This document shows positions 1 to 9,014 of a stretch of DNA of 64,000 bases, one piece after another. Source of the stretch: an uncultured Bacteroidales bacterium (GTDB taxonomy: Bacteria > Bacteroidota > Bacteroidia > Bacteroidales > UBA932); contig UQYV01000001.1 of NCBI GenBank assembly GCA_900545245.1, positions 1 through 64,000 on the forward strand, given 5' to 3'. Position 1 is the first letter of the stretch; every line of letters begins with the position of its first letter. The notes beneath the pieces were generated by a model that was given only the letters and a program-made list of their open reading frames with translations, was not told the origin of the DNA and ran no database searches. Made by a program: the position numbers and the translations under genes.

Positions 1-38
1 TTTAATACTTTTGTCCATCCAATGCAGGAGACGATAAT

Positions 39-893
39 ATGAAAAATAACTTACCGCGTTATCTTTTGGATAGATTCCAGCTCGTTGGGCAGGTGACATT
101 CTCGGTGCTGTTTGCCGTGGTGTTCATGAACCTGTATGTCCCGTTCTCGAAGACGGCATGGTTCGAACTCGGCTATTCCTCTCGTTTTCTTTACACCCTG
201 CTTTTCTTCTGCCTCTGCGTCATTGTGCTGGTGCTCAGTCGGGTGGCGATGTACAAGACTAAGTATCTCTTCGAGATGAAGGTCTGGCATTATGTGCTCT
301 GGTGCATTGCGGAGATTGTGCTGATATGTGGGATATACACCGGTTTTACGGTCCTGATTTCAGAAGTGCCGGACGACATGACGGTTTATGAGGTGTTTCT
401 GAAGGCCCTGCTGTATGGGAGCATCTCTCTGGCGGTGCCTTACGTGATTTCGACCCTCTATTTTGTGCTCGTCGAGAAGGAGAAGATTATACGCCTGATG
501 AACTACAGCAACGTCGTCACGGACGAGCCGGAACCTGAGGACGATGACCAGAAAATTACCCTCTTCGATATCGGGGGAACGTTGCGTTTTTCGGTGCGCC
601 GCCGCAATCTCTACTATATAGAGTCTGACGACAACTACATCAAGGTGTGGTATGATGACGGGAACGGTGAACTCAAGCAGTACATGCTCCGCTGCCGCCT
701 GAAGACTGTCGAGGAGACTTTTCGGGATAGCACCCTTGTCCGTTGCCACAGAAAGTATGTCGTCAACACCGAGCACGTCCGGGTGCTCCGTAAGGAAGGA
801 GACTCATTCGTCCTCGAACTTGACCGCGAAAACATCCAGACCATCCCCGTCACCAAGACCTACGAGAAGGCCGTCCTTGCGAAGTTTTCTTAG
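39..893 (+). CDS. Membrane-anchored LytTR-family DNA-binding regulator
   Basis: The 284-residue protein begins with about 160 residues holding four hydrophobic helices. These are followed by an acidic linker (EPEPEDDD) and a C-terminal LytTR domain from about residue 172 to the end. The typical LytTR stretches are visible: 'NLYYIESDDNYIKVW' and later 'LVRCHRKYVVN'. The LytTR domain binds DNA through a beta-sheet fold, and here it is tethered to the inner membrane instead of following a receiver domain. No sensor kinase lies beside it in the window, so its signal is unknown. The ATG is preceded by a weak AGGAGA-like purine stretch. A transmembrane LytTR regulator is a common Bacteroidota architecture; the target genes cannot be told from the sequence. 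Confidence 0.85.
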   Translation: MKNNLPRYLLDRFQLVGQVTFSVLFAVVFMNLYVPFSKTAWFELGYSSRFLYTLLFFCLCVIVLVLSRVAMYKTKYLFEMKVWHYVLWCIAEIVLICGIYTGFTVLISEVPDDMTVYEVFLKALLYGSISLAVPYVISTLYFVLVEKEKIIRLMNYSNVVTDEPEPEDDDQKITLFDIGGTLRFSVRRRNLYYIESDDNYIKVWYDDGNGELKQYMLRCRLKTVEETFRDSTLVRCHRKYVVNTEHVRVLRKEGDSFVLELDRENIQTIPVTKTYEKAVLAKFS

Positions 894-928
894 GCGTCGA
901 TAAGAAGTTGTTTAAATTTTTTGTTCAG

Positions 929-1360
929 TTATTTACGCCGTCTTTTTGATGCACGCAGGCGCGATGCCGACTGCACCATAGCCTCGTCAAGCATAATGTT
1001 GCGTGCTGCAAGAATGTCCAGAACCATCGCAACAAGCGGGAAGAGCGCCGTCACCGAGAACACCATCTCGTTCCATCCGCGAACCACGTCCACGATTATC
1101 CAGATTTGGAACGCGAGCAGGTTTATCGCCGAGAGAGTGGCGACCCTCATCTGTGGAATCCTTATCTTGAAGGCGAACAGAGAGAACACGTTGCCGATGA
1201 GCGTCACGATGAGGAGGAAGCAGTAGGGAACCTTCTCGAAATATTTGATTGTCGCTTCGGCTCCGTCCGGTCCGATGACGGTTGCGAACTTGCAGAAGAA
1301 CATGGATGTCAGCAGCGCCGTCGCAACAGCAAGATATAGGGTTTGAATCCTTTGCCACAT
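929..1360 (-). CDS. DUF4293 family membrane protein
   Basis: This 143-residue protein has four predicted transmembrane helices. It starts with the sequence characteristic of the Bacteroidota DUF4293 family (MWQRIQTLYLAVA) and ends in a short basic tail (RLRASKRRRK), presumably cytoplasmic. The function of the family is unknown. It is convergent with the upstream LytTR gene, with 35 bp between the two stops. A possible -7 box on the minus strand (TATTTTTG, at 1439-1446) would give a leader of roughly 70 bases. Confidence 0.85.
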   Translation of the reverse strand: MWQRIQTLYLAVATALLTSMFFCKFATVIGPDGAEATIKYFEKVPYCFLLIVTLIGNVFSLFAFKIRIPQMRVATLSAINLLAFQIWIIVDVVRGWNEMVFSVTALFPLVAMVLDILAARNIMLDEAMVQSASRLRASKRRRK

Positions 1361-1485
1361 AATTTTATGATTTTATCGTTTCAGTCTTGTTGTCCGTTTA
1401 GTGCATCGGTATTCGACGAATTGATGCATAAACGTCCGCAAAAATAATAAAATCCGCTCATTCGGAAAAATCGGACGGCATTAAA

Positions 1486-1516
1486 TTGACTTCGAAAGTA
1501 AAAATGACTATATTTG
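1486..1516 (+). promoter_or_regulatory. Bacteroidota-type promoter of the nucleoside phosphorylase gene
   Basis: A TTGAC element at 1486-1490 is followed by TATATTTG at 1509-1516, matching the -7 consensus TAnnTTTG. The predicted start site is about 70 bases before the ATG at 1593. Confidence 0.6.
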
Positions 1517-1592
1517 CGGAATCACGCCCGATATTGCGGAGTTTCGTTATGAAATGTAAACTATCGGGAGTAATTTGTTTAATACTAAAAAA

Positions 1593-2474
1593 ATGAGAAT
1601 TATGCGTATAGCAGAATCAGAACTTATAATCAATGGTGACGGCTCCGTGTTCCACCTGCACCTGAAGCCGGAAGAACTTGCGGACAATGTCATTCTTGTT
1701 GGAGACCCTGGCCGTGTCGACATGGTTGCGGAATTCCTTACCGACATTGAGTTCCGTCACGCATCGAGGGAATTTGTGACAACGACCGGAAAGTTTAACG
1801 GGAAACGTTTCACCATCGTCTCGACAGGAATCGGCTGTGACAACATCGACATCGTTATGAACGAACTCGATGCCCTTGCAAACATCGATTTCAAGACCCG
1901 TGAGGTCAAGGCACAAAAACGTTCTCTGAACGTTCTCAGAATCGGCACCTGTGGTGCAATCCAGAAGGATATTCCGCTTGGCTCGTTCATCTTTTCACAC
2001 ATTTCAGTGGGATGCGACGGGCTTCTCAACTGGTATGCGGACCGCGACAAGATAGCCCTTCCTGGAATTGAGGAGGCTTTCAAGAAGCATGTCGGATGGG
2101 CAAAGCATCTTCCTGACCCATATTTTGTTGCTGCAAGCCAGAAACTCATCGACAAGTTCAGCGACTGCACCGTGAAGGGTATGACAATCTCCGCATCAGG
2201 CTTTTACGGACCGCAGGGACGTGTTCTTCGCATGCCTCTCGCCATGCCGGACATGGTGGACAAGTTCGAGAGCTTCGAGTATGAGGGCCACCGTATCACC
2301 AACTTCGAGATGGAAGGCTCGGCTGTGGCCGGCATAGCAGCTCACCTTGGGCATCACGCCGGCACCGTCTGCTGTGCCATTGCCAACAGGCACATCGGCA
2401 GCAGCAATCCGGACTATAAGCCGCAGGTGCGGAAGTTGGTTGAATTGTGTTTGACAAAAATGTCTGAACTATAA
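1593..2474 (+). CDS. Nucleoside phosphorylase (uridine phosphorylase-like)
   Basis: This 293-residue protein belongs to the NP-I nucleoside phosphorylase family, which cleaves a nucleoside with phosphate to a free base and ribose-1-phosphate in salvage. The phosphate-binding segment 'NVILVGDPGRV' is near the N-terminus. A glycine-rich 'RIGTCGAIQ' follows in the middle, and the nucleoside-binding 'NFEMEGSAVAGIA' (Met-Glu-Gly) is near residue 235. Uridine phosphorylase is the closest family match I can suggest, but substrate choice cannot be read safely. I chose the ATG at 1593; an in-frame TTG at 1575 lies upstream and an ATG at 1602 is also possible. The gene has its own promoter and is convergent with an esterase gene; a palindromic repeat starts five bases after its stop. 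Confidence 0.82.
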   Translation: MRIMRIAESELIINGDGSVFHLHLKPEELADNVILVGDPGRVDMVAEFLTDIEFRHASREFVTTTGKFNGKRFTIVSTGIGCDNIDIVMNELDALANIDFKTREVKAQKRSLNVLRIGTCGAIQKDIPLGSFIFSHISVGCDGLLNWYADRDKIALPGIEEAFKKHVGWAKHLPDPYFVAASQKLIDKFSDCTVKGMTISASGFYGPQGRVLRMPLAMPDMVDKFESFEYEGHRITNFEMEGSAVAGIAAHLGHHAGTVCCAIANRHIGSSNPDYKPQVRKLVELCLTKMSEL

Positions 2475-2479
2475 TTGAA

Positions 2480-2696
2480 GGGGAGCCTAAAAGGCGACCT
2501 GCTTCGTTGCAAAAGCCCTCGAAATCCTCACCCTCTTATTGACCCCTCCCGTCCCCTCGAAGGGGAAGTGGTGCTCCGCGAGACCCTATCCCACAGGCCT
2601 GCGCTTCTGTGCGCTACGCACGGCGCTTATGCGCCTTGGGTTGCTGCGGTTTCATCTTCAATGAGCGCCTTGCATCTCATCCTTTTATGCATTCTC
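2480..2696 (+). repeat. Palindromic stop-codon-associated repeat, copy 1 (long form)
   Basis: The left arm (GGGAGCCTAAAAGG, about 2481-2494) is partly complementary to the right arm (CTTTTATGCATTCTC, 2682-2696). Inside them are motif 1 CGACCTGCTTCGTTG (2495-2509) and motif 2 CGCCTTGCATCTCATC (2666-2681), which recur in copies 2 and 3. The 156 bp between the motifs is unique to this copy and holds small hairpins such as GTGCG/CGCAC (2609-2621) and GGCGC/GCGCC (2622-2635). The element lies between two convergent genes and starts five bases after a stop codon. It fills the gap between the phosphorylase and the esterase. Confidence 0.75.
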
Positions 2697-2715
2697 TTTC
2701 TTTCAACTGTTTGGA

Positions 2716-3672
2716 TTAGTTGTATAACTCGTTGAGGGTGAGGGTTGAGGGCTCGATGCGGGGATCGGTGACGGTGGCGTCTATGCTGCGGGCGATGCCG
2801 TCGGAGACATTGACTTCGAGAAATTCCATAATGGCTGGAAGATTCTCAAGTCCGGAGCCTGCAATCTCGTGGCGGGCACCCTCGTAGCGGTAGATACAAT
2901 GATTGTAGCCGTTTTTGCGGCAGACGGAAGCGATGGTGTTGGAACCGTACCAGCCGATTTTGAAAAACTTCGTCTGCTTATAGTTCACGACCTTGTCGGC
3001 CGTGCCATGAAAAAGTAGCATCGGGCATGGAGCCTTTGCATATTTGAGAGCCCCGTTGCGGCTGAGTATCGCCCCGGCGAGTGAGACCACGCCCTTGTAG
3101 TTGAACCCTTCGGGGAGAACCTGCGCACACATGCTTCCGTTGCATATTTCATATTCTGCCTGAAGTACGGAAATTGCGCCGGCTGACGAGCCCATGAGCG
3201 CGATGTTCCCTGTGTCGATTCCAAGTTCTGCGGCATTGTCGATGATGAAGCCGGTGGCGCTGAAAAGGTCTTCCACAGCGATGTGGATGGCGTTGTCAAT
3301 GGCATCCACGCTTCCGAGGCCTACATTCTTCTGGCCTTTGAGTCCGAGTCGGTAGTCAATCGCGACCACTCTGAGCCCCTCTCTGAGCATCGCGTTGAAA
3401 AGCGGCATGCAGTCCTTGTCATCTCGGCTTCCTCCTACAAAACCACCTCCGAACATGAAGATTACGGTCGGCTTCTCGCGCCCGGTCACGAACTTTGTCG
3501 TACCCTTTTCTGGCTCATAGATGTCCATGAAGAGCTTGCATGTATCCCTTTCCGCGAACATGTATGTCCCCTCGGGAATGGGAATATTCGACTTTTTCGT
3601 CTGTGCCTTGGTCGGCAGACAGCACAGCGCCACGACGGCGCAGATGAAGATGACTTTCAACGCTTTTCTCAT
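2716..3672 (-). CDS. Secreted alpha/beta-hydrolase esterase
   Basis: The product is a 318-residue alpha/beta hydrolase with a cleavable signal peptide (about residues 1-22, ending PTKAQ). It resembles the carboxylesterase/hormone-sensitive-lipase group. Visible motifs are an oxyanion-hole segment 'FMFGGGFVGG', the nucleophile elbow 'GSSAG' (catalytic Ser), 'HGTADKVV' for the acid residue, and 'GARHE' for the catalytic His. It probably hydrolyses ester bonds in the periplasm or outside the cell; the substrate is unknown. The ATG at 3672 is preferred because the signal peptide starts there; the frame is open further upstream to 3735 but encodes a non-signal-like sequence. It lies 101 bp downstream of the Clp ATPase on the same strand. 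Confidence 0.8.
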   Translation of the reverse strand: MRKALKVIFICAVVALCCLPTKAQTKKSNIPIPEGTYMFAERDTCKLFMDIYEPEKGTTKFVTGREKPTVIFMFGGGFVGGSRDDKDCMPLFNAMLREGLRVVAIDYRLGLKGQKNVGLGSVDAIDNAIHIAVEDLFSATGFIIDNAAELGIDTGNIALMGSSAGAISVLQAEYEICNGSMCAQVLPEGFNYKGVVSLAGAILSRNGALKYAKAPCPMLLFHGTADKVVNYKQTKFFKIGWYGSNTIASVCRKNGYNHCIYRYEGARHEIAGSGLENLPAIMEFLEVNVSDGIARSIDATVTDPRIEPSTLTLNELYN

Positions 3673-3773
3673 TTGTGTCTGAATTTTGATGGCCCGACAA
3701 TGCGGAGGCCGTTTTATATGCAGCCCTGATTGCATAATCTGTGCCTTACTTCTTGATTCTCAGGGCATCGCCT

Positions 3774-6128
3774 CTATTTTCCCGGTCTTGCCTCACTGAC
3801 TGTTGTGTCGCTTTTGTCCGGAGAGAGCCCGATGTGCAGACGGACTGTTCCTTTCTTGCGGCTCTTTCTGCTCCTGTCGCTGATTATGAACTCGGAGACA
3901 GGGTCCTCCACGAATCTCTGTATTACACGGCGAAGCGGGCGTGCCCCGTAGCTGGGGTCAAATCCGGCCACGGCTATGAACTTTTTCACGGCCGGAGCGA
4001 TGTCGAGACTGTAGCCTGCCTCGAGAATCCGCCTCTGTAGCGCCTTTAGCTCGATGTTTACAATTTTCGCAATGCTCTCCGGCGTCAAGCTGTCGAAAAA
4101 GATGACCTCGTCGATGCGGTTTATGAATTCCGGCGGGAATGTGCGCCTGAGTGCCTTGTTCAGCACTGTCCTCCGGTTGTCAACGACATTTCTTCCCGAT
4201 GTCACGAAACCGACTCCACTGCCGTACTCGTCCAACTCGCGGGAACCGACGTTGGAAGTCATTATAAGGATGGTGTTGCGGAAGTCCACGGTGTTGCCGT
4301 CGCTGTCGGTGAGACGTCCGTCGTCAAGCACCTGCAGCAGAAGGCTATACACGTCCGGATGGGCCTTCTCAATCTCATCCAGAAGCACCACGCAGTAGGG
4401 TTTGCGGCGCACTTTCTCGCTCAACTGTCCGCCTTCCTCGTAGCCGACATAGCCCGGAGGAGCTCCGATGAGGCGCGAGACGTTGAACTTTTCCGAGTAT
4501 TCGCTCATGTCGATACGCACCATATTGTCTTCGCTGTCAAACAGATATTCGGCTATGGCCTTTGCAAGCTGGGTTTTTCCGACGCCTGTAGGGCCGACGA
4601 ACAAGAAGGTTCCTATCGGGCGGGCGGGATCTTTGATCCCGGCGCGATTCCTCCGAATCGCGCGGACGACGCCGGCGACGGCCTCGTCCTGCCCGATTAT
4701 CCGCTGCTCCAACCGCGACTTCATCCTCATAAGCCTCAGACTTTCAGACTGCGCCACACTGCTCACCGGAATGCCGGTCATCTTCGACACCACCTCGGCG
4801 ACGTCCTCCCTGCGTACGGCCTTACCCCCGCGCAGCCTCACCATCGACCCGGCCTCGTCCATGATGTCCAGAGCCTTGTCCGGCAGACATCTGTCCGTCA
4901 CATACCTCGCAGACATCGACACGCAGGCTTCAAGCGCGTCCTCGCTATAGCTCAGTTCGTGGTACTGCTCATATCTCGGGCACATCCGCTCCAAAATCGA
5001 CAGTGTCTGCGGCGCCGATGTGGGCTCAACCACAATCTTCTGAAAGCGCCTGTCCAGCGCTCCGTCCTTCTCTACAATCTTGCGGAACTCATCCAGGGTC
5101 GTCGCCCCGATACACTGAATCTCTCCGCGGGCCAGCGCCGGCTTTAGGATGTTCGCCGCGTCCAGGCTTCCGGAACCGCCTCCTGCCCCGACCATAGTGT
5201 GAAACTCGTCAATAAACAGAATCACGTCCGGGTTGGCGGCAATCTCGTTCATGATTCCCTTGAGCCTCTTCTCGAAGTCACCTCGATAGCGAGTTCCTGC
5301 GACGACCGAGGCTATGTCGAGAGAAACCAGGCGCTTGCCCTTGAGAGTCGGCGGAATGTTCCCCGTCGAAATCCTTATGGCAATGCCCTCCACGATGGCC
5401 GATTTCCCCACTCCAGGGTCACCGATGAGCATAGCGTTGTTCTTTTTTCTCCTGCCCAGAATCTGAATCACTCTCATAATTTCGTCCTCGCGCCCGACTA
5501 CAGGATCCAGCCTGTGCTCCTGCGCCGCAGCCGTGAGGTCATAGCCGAATTCGTCCAGCAGGCTCTGTTCCTCATGCCGCGCTTCCCCGGGGGCTTTCCT
5601 TCCACCGGTCTCTTCCGTGCTTCCTTCAGCCCCGGCCTCTCCGTTTCCTTCCGGAGCGTTCCCGGATTCCGGGGCGGACTCGCCTCCGAGCAGTCCGAGC
5701 TTCGAAAACTCGTCCAGAAGAAAGTCGTAGGTGATTCCGTGTTCCCGCAGGTACATTGTCCCATAACTTGCCATTGCCTTGCTCAGCGCCAACAGCAGGT
5801 GCTGCGGCCCGACTACGCTGCAGCCGGACTTCGTGGCTTCAAAAACCGCAATGTTGATGATATTCGTCGTACTCCTCGATAGCGTAATGCTGTCGATATC
5901 GGAGTAGGGGATATGCCGTCCTTCTGAAATCTTGCTGTCTATAAAATCCTTAAGGTCAGCGAGATCTATTCCGAGAAACCTCATGTGTGCAGCAGCGAGA
6001 TTTTCTTCGTGGCGAAGTATTCCCAGAAAAAGATGGTCCGTCCTGATCATGTAGCTGCCGGTTCGCATCGCCTCCTCCCTCGCATAATTCACGATGGCAT
6101 TCAGTGTGTCAGAGATTGATACTTTCAT
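3774..6128 (-). CDS. clpC: Clp-family AAA+ unfoldase (ClpC-like, M-domain absent)
   Basis: This 784-residue protein is a double-ring HSP100 unfoldase that would feed substrates to ClpP. It has a Clp-N repeat domain (about 1-145), a Gly/Glu-rich linker (about 148-190), AAA1 with Walker A GDPGVGKS (236-243) and Walker B VILFIDE, and AAA2 with Walker A GPTGVGKT (512-519) and Walker B VVLLDE. A VGF tripeptide at about 639-641 matches the ClpP-docking loop of ClpC. Between the AAA1 small domain ('DEAGSMVRLRG') and 'VVSKMTGIPVSSVAQ' only a few residues remain, where ClpC and ClpB normally carry a coiled-coil M-domain. ClpA also lacks it, so the clpC symbol is tentative. The ATG at 6128 starts the conserved N-domain; the frame is open to 6206 without likely coding. 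Confidence 0.9.
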   Translation of the reverse strand: MKVSISDTLNAIVNYAREEAMRTGSYMIRTDHLFLGILRHEENLAAAHMRFLGIDLADLKDFIDSKISEGRHIPYSDIDSITLSRSTTNIINIAVFEATKSGCSVVGPQHLLLALSKAMASYGTMYLREHGITYDFLLDEFSKLGLLGGESAPESGNAPEGNGEAGAEGSTEETGGRKAPGEARHEEQSLLDEFGYDLTAAAQEHRLDPVVGREDEIMRVIQILGRRKKNNAMLIGDPGVGKSAIVEGIAIRISTGNIPPTLKGKRLVSLDIASVVAGTRYRGDFEKRLKGIMNEIAANPDVILFIDEFHTMVGAGGGSGSLDAANILKPALARGEIQCIGATTLDEFRKIVEKDGALDRRFQKIVVEPTSAPQTLSILERMCPRYEQYHELSYSEDALEACVSMSARYVTDRCLPDKALDIMDEAGSMVRLRGGKAVRREDVAEVVSKMTGIPVSSVAQSESLRLMRMKSRLEQRIIGQDEAVAGVVRAIRRNRAGIKDPARPIGTFLFVGPTGVGKTQLAKAIAEYLFDSEDNMVRIDMSEYSEKFNVSRLIGAPPGYVGYEEGGQLSEKVRRKPYCVVLLDEIEKAHPDVYSLLLQVLDDGRLTDSDGNTVDFRNTILIMTSNVGSRELDEYGSGVGFVTSGRNVVDNRRTVLNKALRRTFPPEFINRIDEVIFFDSLTPESIAKIVNIELKALQRRILEAGYSLDIAPAVKKFIAVAGFDPSYGARPLRRVIQRFVEDPVSEFIISDRSRKSRKKGTVRLHIGLSPDKSDTTVSEARPGK

Positions 6129-6171
6129 ATTATGAATGTTCTTGCTAGAAACGATATTTTGTCGCCCCGCT

Positions 6172-6203
6172 TTTGCAAAATTACGTAAATCTCCGTATAT
6201 TTG
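6172..6203 (+). promoter_or_regulatory. gyrA promoter, overlapping the divergent clp promoter
   Basis: A TTTG at 6172-6175 and TATATTTG at 6196-6203, 20 bp apart, form a plus-strand promoter. It would give gyrA a leader of about 210 bases. Confidence 0.65.
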
Positions 6204-6206
6204 CAA
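6176..6206 (-). promoter_or_regulatory. Clp ATPase promoter on the minus strand
   Basis: Read on the minus strand, TAATTTTG (6183-6176) is a -7 box and TTG (6206-6204) lies 20 bp upstream. The box touches the gyrA -33 element and the whole promoter is embedded in the gyrA promoter, so the two should not be occupied together. Confidence 0.55.
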
Positions 6207-6366
6207 GCTATGCCGTGCCGCTTGACTGATGCGGTCGGTGCATGTTTTTAGAAGGCATATCCTTACTCAAGTTTCGTAGTGCGAAACACCACTTTTAGGA
6301 GAGGGGTAACGTGGACAGAAAAAGTGCGTGGGGTTTGAGAGGTTGATAAATGAGACAAGTTTAATA

Positions 6367-6393
6367 TTCGCAAGAGGTTAGAATACTTGCGAA
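6367..6393. repeat. Inverted repeat in the gyrA leader (related to the one at 9015)
   Basis: TTCGCAAG (6367-6374) is complementary to CTTGCGAA (6386-6393) with an 11-base loop containing TTAGAATA. The same loop word and arms recur after gyrA at 9015-9056. The hairpin sits about 27 bases before the gyrA start, so it could affect translation. A simpler relative, AAGTTTCG...GCGAAAC, lies near 6268-6285. Confidence 0.6.
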
Positions 6394-6420
6394 CTTAAGT
6401 GAAGAAAGAAATTGTAAAAT

Positions 6421-9003
6421 ATGGAAAACAACAACGAAGAAAAGATTACGACCGGCAGGATTGAGCAGGTTGACATCGACCAGCAGATGAGGAGCGCGTA
6501 CATTGACTACTCTATGTCAGTGATTGTCTCCCGTGCGCTTCCTGATGTCAGGGACGGCCTCAAGCCTGTGCATAGAAGGGTGCTTTTTGGTATGGAGGGA
6601 CTTGGACTTTCCTATTCCGGACAGACCAAGAAATCCGCCAGAATTGTCGGCGAGGTGCTCGGTAAGTACCATCCGCACGGAGACTCCAGCGTCTATGACG
6701 CGATGGCGCGTCTGGCGCAGTGGTGGAGTGTCCGCTACCCGCTCGTTTACGGTCAGGGTAACTTCGGTTCAATGGACGGTGACCCTGTGGCCGCGATGCG
6801 TTACACAGAGGCGAAGTTTGAGAAAATTACAGAGGACATTCTCGGCGACCTTGACAAGGACACCGTGGACATGCAGAACAACTTCGATGACTCCCTTCAG
6901 GAGCCGACAGTCCTGCCGACCAAGCTTCCTCTTCTTCTGCTGAACGGTTCGTCTGGAATCGCTGTCGGAATGGCGACGAACATGGCACCGCACAACCTCT
7001 CGGAGTGTTGCGACGGCATCTGCGCCTACATCGACAATCCTGACATCACAGTTGAGGAACTCATGCACTTCATCAAGGGCCCGGACTTCCCGACAGGCGG
7101 CATAATCATGGGTCGTCAAGGCATCAAGGATGCGTTCGAGACCGGCCAGGGCAGGATTGTAATCCGCTCAAAGACTGAAATCGAGGTGAGCGAGAGCGGC
7201 CGTGAGACCATTGTCGTCACCGAGATTCCTTATATGGTCAACAAGCGTGAGATGATCGAGAAAATCGCGGAACTCGTTGAGACCAAGAAGATTGACGGAA
7301 TCTCTTATGTGAACGATGAGACCACTCGCCACGGCGTGCGCGTCATCATCCGGCTCAAGCAGGGTGCGAACTCCAACGTGGTGCTGAACAACCTTTTCAA
7401 GTATTCTCCGCTCCAGTCAAGCTTCAGCGTGAATAACGTCGCCCTCGTGAACGGCCGTCCTTACACTCTGAATCTCAAGGATCTCATCCGTCATTTCGTC
7501 GAGCATCGTCATCAGGTGATTGTGCGCAGGACAAAGTTCGATCTCAAGAAGGCGCAGGCACGTGCCCACATTCTTGAAGGACTGCTCAAGGCACTCGACG
7601 TGATTGACGAAATCATCAACATAATCCGTGCGTCAAAGAGCGTGGACGACGCCAAGTCGCAGCTCATCGAGAAATTCGACTTCACGGACATACAGGCTTC
7701 CGCAATCGTGGAGATGCGTTTGAGGCAGCTCACCGGACTCGAAAGGGAGAAGCTTCAGAGCGAATACGACGAACTGATGAAATTCATCAAATACTGCATC
7801 GACGTTCTCGGAAGTTACGACATGCAGATGGCCGTCGTCAAGGAAGAGACCATGCAGATGAAGGAGAAGTACGGAGACGCGAGACGTACCGAGATTACGA
7901 TGTCCGCCGAGGAATTCAATCCTGAGGACTTTTATCCGGACGAGGACGTTGTCGTGACGATTTCACACCTCGGATACATAAAGAGGACTCCTCTCACCGA
8001 GTACCGCACTCAGGCTCGTGGCGGCGTCGGAATGAAGGGCGCGGCTAAGAGGGATGCGGACTTCATCGAACACATTTATGTTGCCAACATGCACAGCACG
8101 CTCCTTCTCTTTACGGAAAGTGCCAAGTGCTTCTGGCTCAAGGTGTATGAGATACCGGAAGGCTCACGGTCATCAAAGGGACGCGCCATCCAGAACGTTC
8201 TTAACCTTACGGCGGAAGACAGAATCAAGGCCTATCTCAATGTCCGCAACCTCAAAGATGAGGAGTACATCAACAATAATTATGTGGTTCTCTGCACAAA
8301 GAACGGCGTCATCAAGAAGACCACGCTCGAAGCATACTCAAGACCGCGTGCCAATGGTGTCATTGCCCTCACCATCCGCGAAGGGGACGAGCTTCTTGAC
8401 GTTGCCCTTACAAGCGGCAGCAGCCAGCTGTTCATTGCCGGCAAGGAAGGTCGCTGTGTGAGATTTGAAGAGTCTGATGTAAGGCCTATGGGTCGTACTG
8501 CGGCCGGTGTGAAGGGTATCAACCTCGACAGCGAGAGCAACGAGGTCATCGGACTTCTCAGCTACGAGCCTCAGGCAGAGGATGCTGCGGACCACTCTAT
8601 TCTCGTTGTAAGTGCCCACGGCTACGGAAAACGTTCCGATTTTGAGGAATATCGCAAGACAAGCCGTGGAAGCAAGGGCGTGAAGACCCTTAACATCACC
8701 GACAAGACTGGAGAACTCATTGCCATCAAGAACGTTACAGACAATGATGATTTGATGATCATCACCCGTTCCGGTCTTACCATCCGAATGGCTGTCTCTG
8801 ACATCCGCATCGCGGGCAGGGCAACCCAGGGCGTGAGACTTATCAACATCAAGGACGGCGACTCGATTGCAGCGGTTTCAGTGGTCGCAAAGAGCGATGA
8901 CGAGGATGAGGTGACCGAGACTCCTGCAGAACAGCCTGTCGATGGCGTATCAGACGGGCAGGGAACTCCAGAGACTTCCGAGACTCCGGAAAATGAGGCG
9001 TAA
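6421..9003 (+). CDS. gyrA: DNA gyrase subunit A
   Basis: This is full-length GyrA of 860 residues, the breakage-reunion subunit that with GyrB introduces negative supercoils. The N-terminal catalytic core has 'ALPDVRDGLKPVHRR' and the catalytic tyrosine Tyr128 in 'AAMRYTEA'. The quinolone-determining region reads HPHGDSSVYD; Ser89 and Asp93, equivalent to E. coli Ser83 and Asp87, are the susceptible residues. A GyrA-box-like 'QARGGVG' opens the C-terminal beta-pinwheel, which distinguishes GyrA from ParC. The tail after about residue 820 is acidic and Pro/Thr/Glu-rich. A leader of about 210 bases carries an inverted repeat just before the start. A TPR-protein gene follows 90 bp downstream. 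Confidence 0.96.
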   Translation: MENNNEEKITTGRIEQVDIDQQMRSAYIDYSMSVIVSRALPDVRDGLKPVHRRVLFGMEGLGLSYSGQTKKSARIVGEVLGKYHPHGDSSVYDAMARLAQWWSVRYPLVYGQGNFGSMDGDPVAAMRYTEAKFEKITEDILGDLDKDTVDMQNNFDDSLQEPTVLPTKLPLLLLNGSSGIAVGMATNMAPHNLSECCDGICAYIDNPDITVEELMHFIKGPDFPTGGIIMGRQGIKDAFETGQGRIVIRSKTEIEVSESGRETIVVTEIPYMVNKREMIEKIAELVETKKIDGISYVNDETTRHGVRVIIRLKQGANSNVVLNNLFKYSPLQSSFSVNNVALVNGRPYTLNLKDLIRHFVEHRHQVIVRRTKFDLKKAQARAHILEGLLKALDVIDEIINIIRASKSVDDAKSQLIEKFDFTDIQASAIVEMRLRQLTGLEREKLQSEYDELMKFIKYCIDVLGSYDMQMAVVKEETMQMKEKYGDARRTEITMSAEEFNPEDFYPDEDVVVTISHLGYIKRTPLTEYRTQARGGVGMKGAAKRDADFIEHIYVANMHSTLLLFTESAKCFWLKVYEIPEGSRSSKGRAIQNVLNLTAEDRIKAYLNVRNLKDEEYINNNYVVLCTKNGVIKKTTLEAYSRPRANGVIALTIREGDELLDVALTSGSSQLFIAGKEGRCVRFEESDVRPMGRTAAGVKGINLDSESNEVIGLLSYEPQAEDAADHSILVVSAHGYGKRSDFEEYRKTSRGSKGVKTLNITDKTGELIAIKNVTDNDDLMIITRSGLTIRMAVSDIRIAGRATQGVRLINIKDGDSIAAVSVVAKSDDEDEVTETPAEQPVDGVSDGQGTPETSETPENEA

Positions 9004-9014
9004 TTATTGGAGTA

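Noticed and set aside
2475..2735. An 86-codon frame directly after the nucleoside phosphorylase
   Set aside because: It reads through palindromic repeat copy 1 and into the esterase 3' end; its composition is not protein-like.
6680..6710. Possible quinolone-resistance changes in gyrA
   Set aside because: The two key residues are Ser and Asp, the susceptible state.
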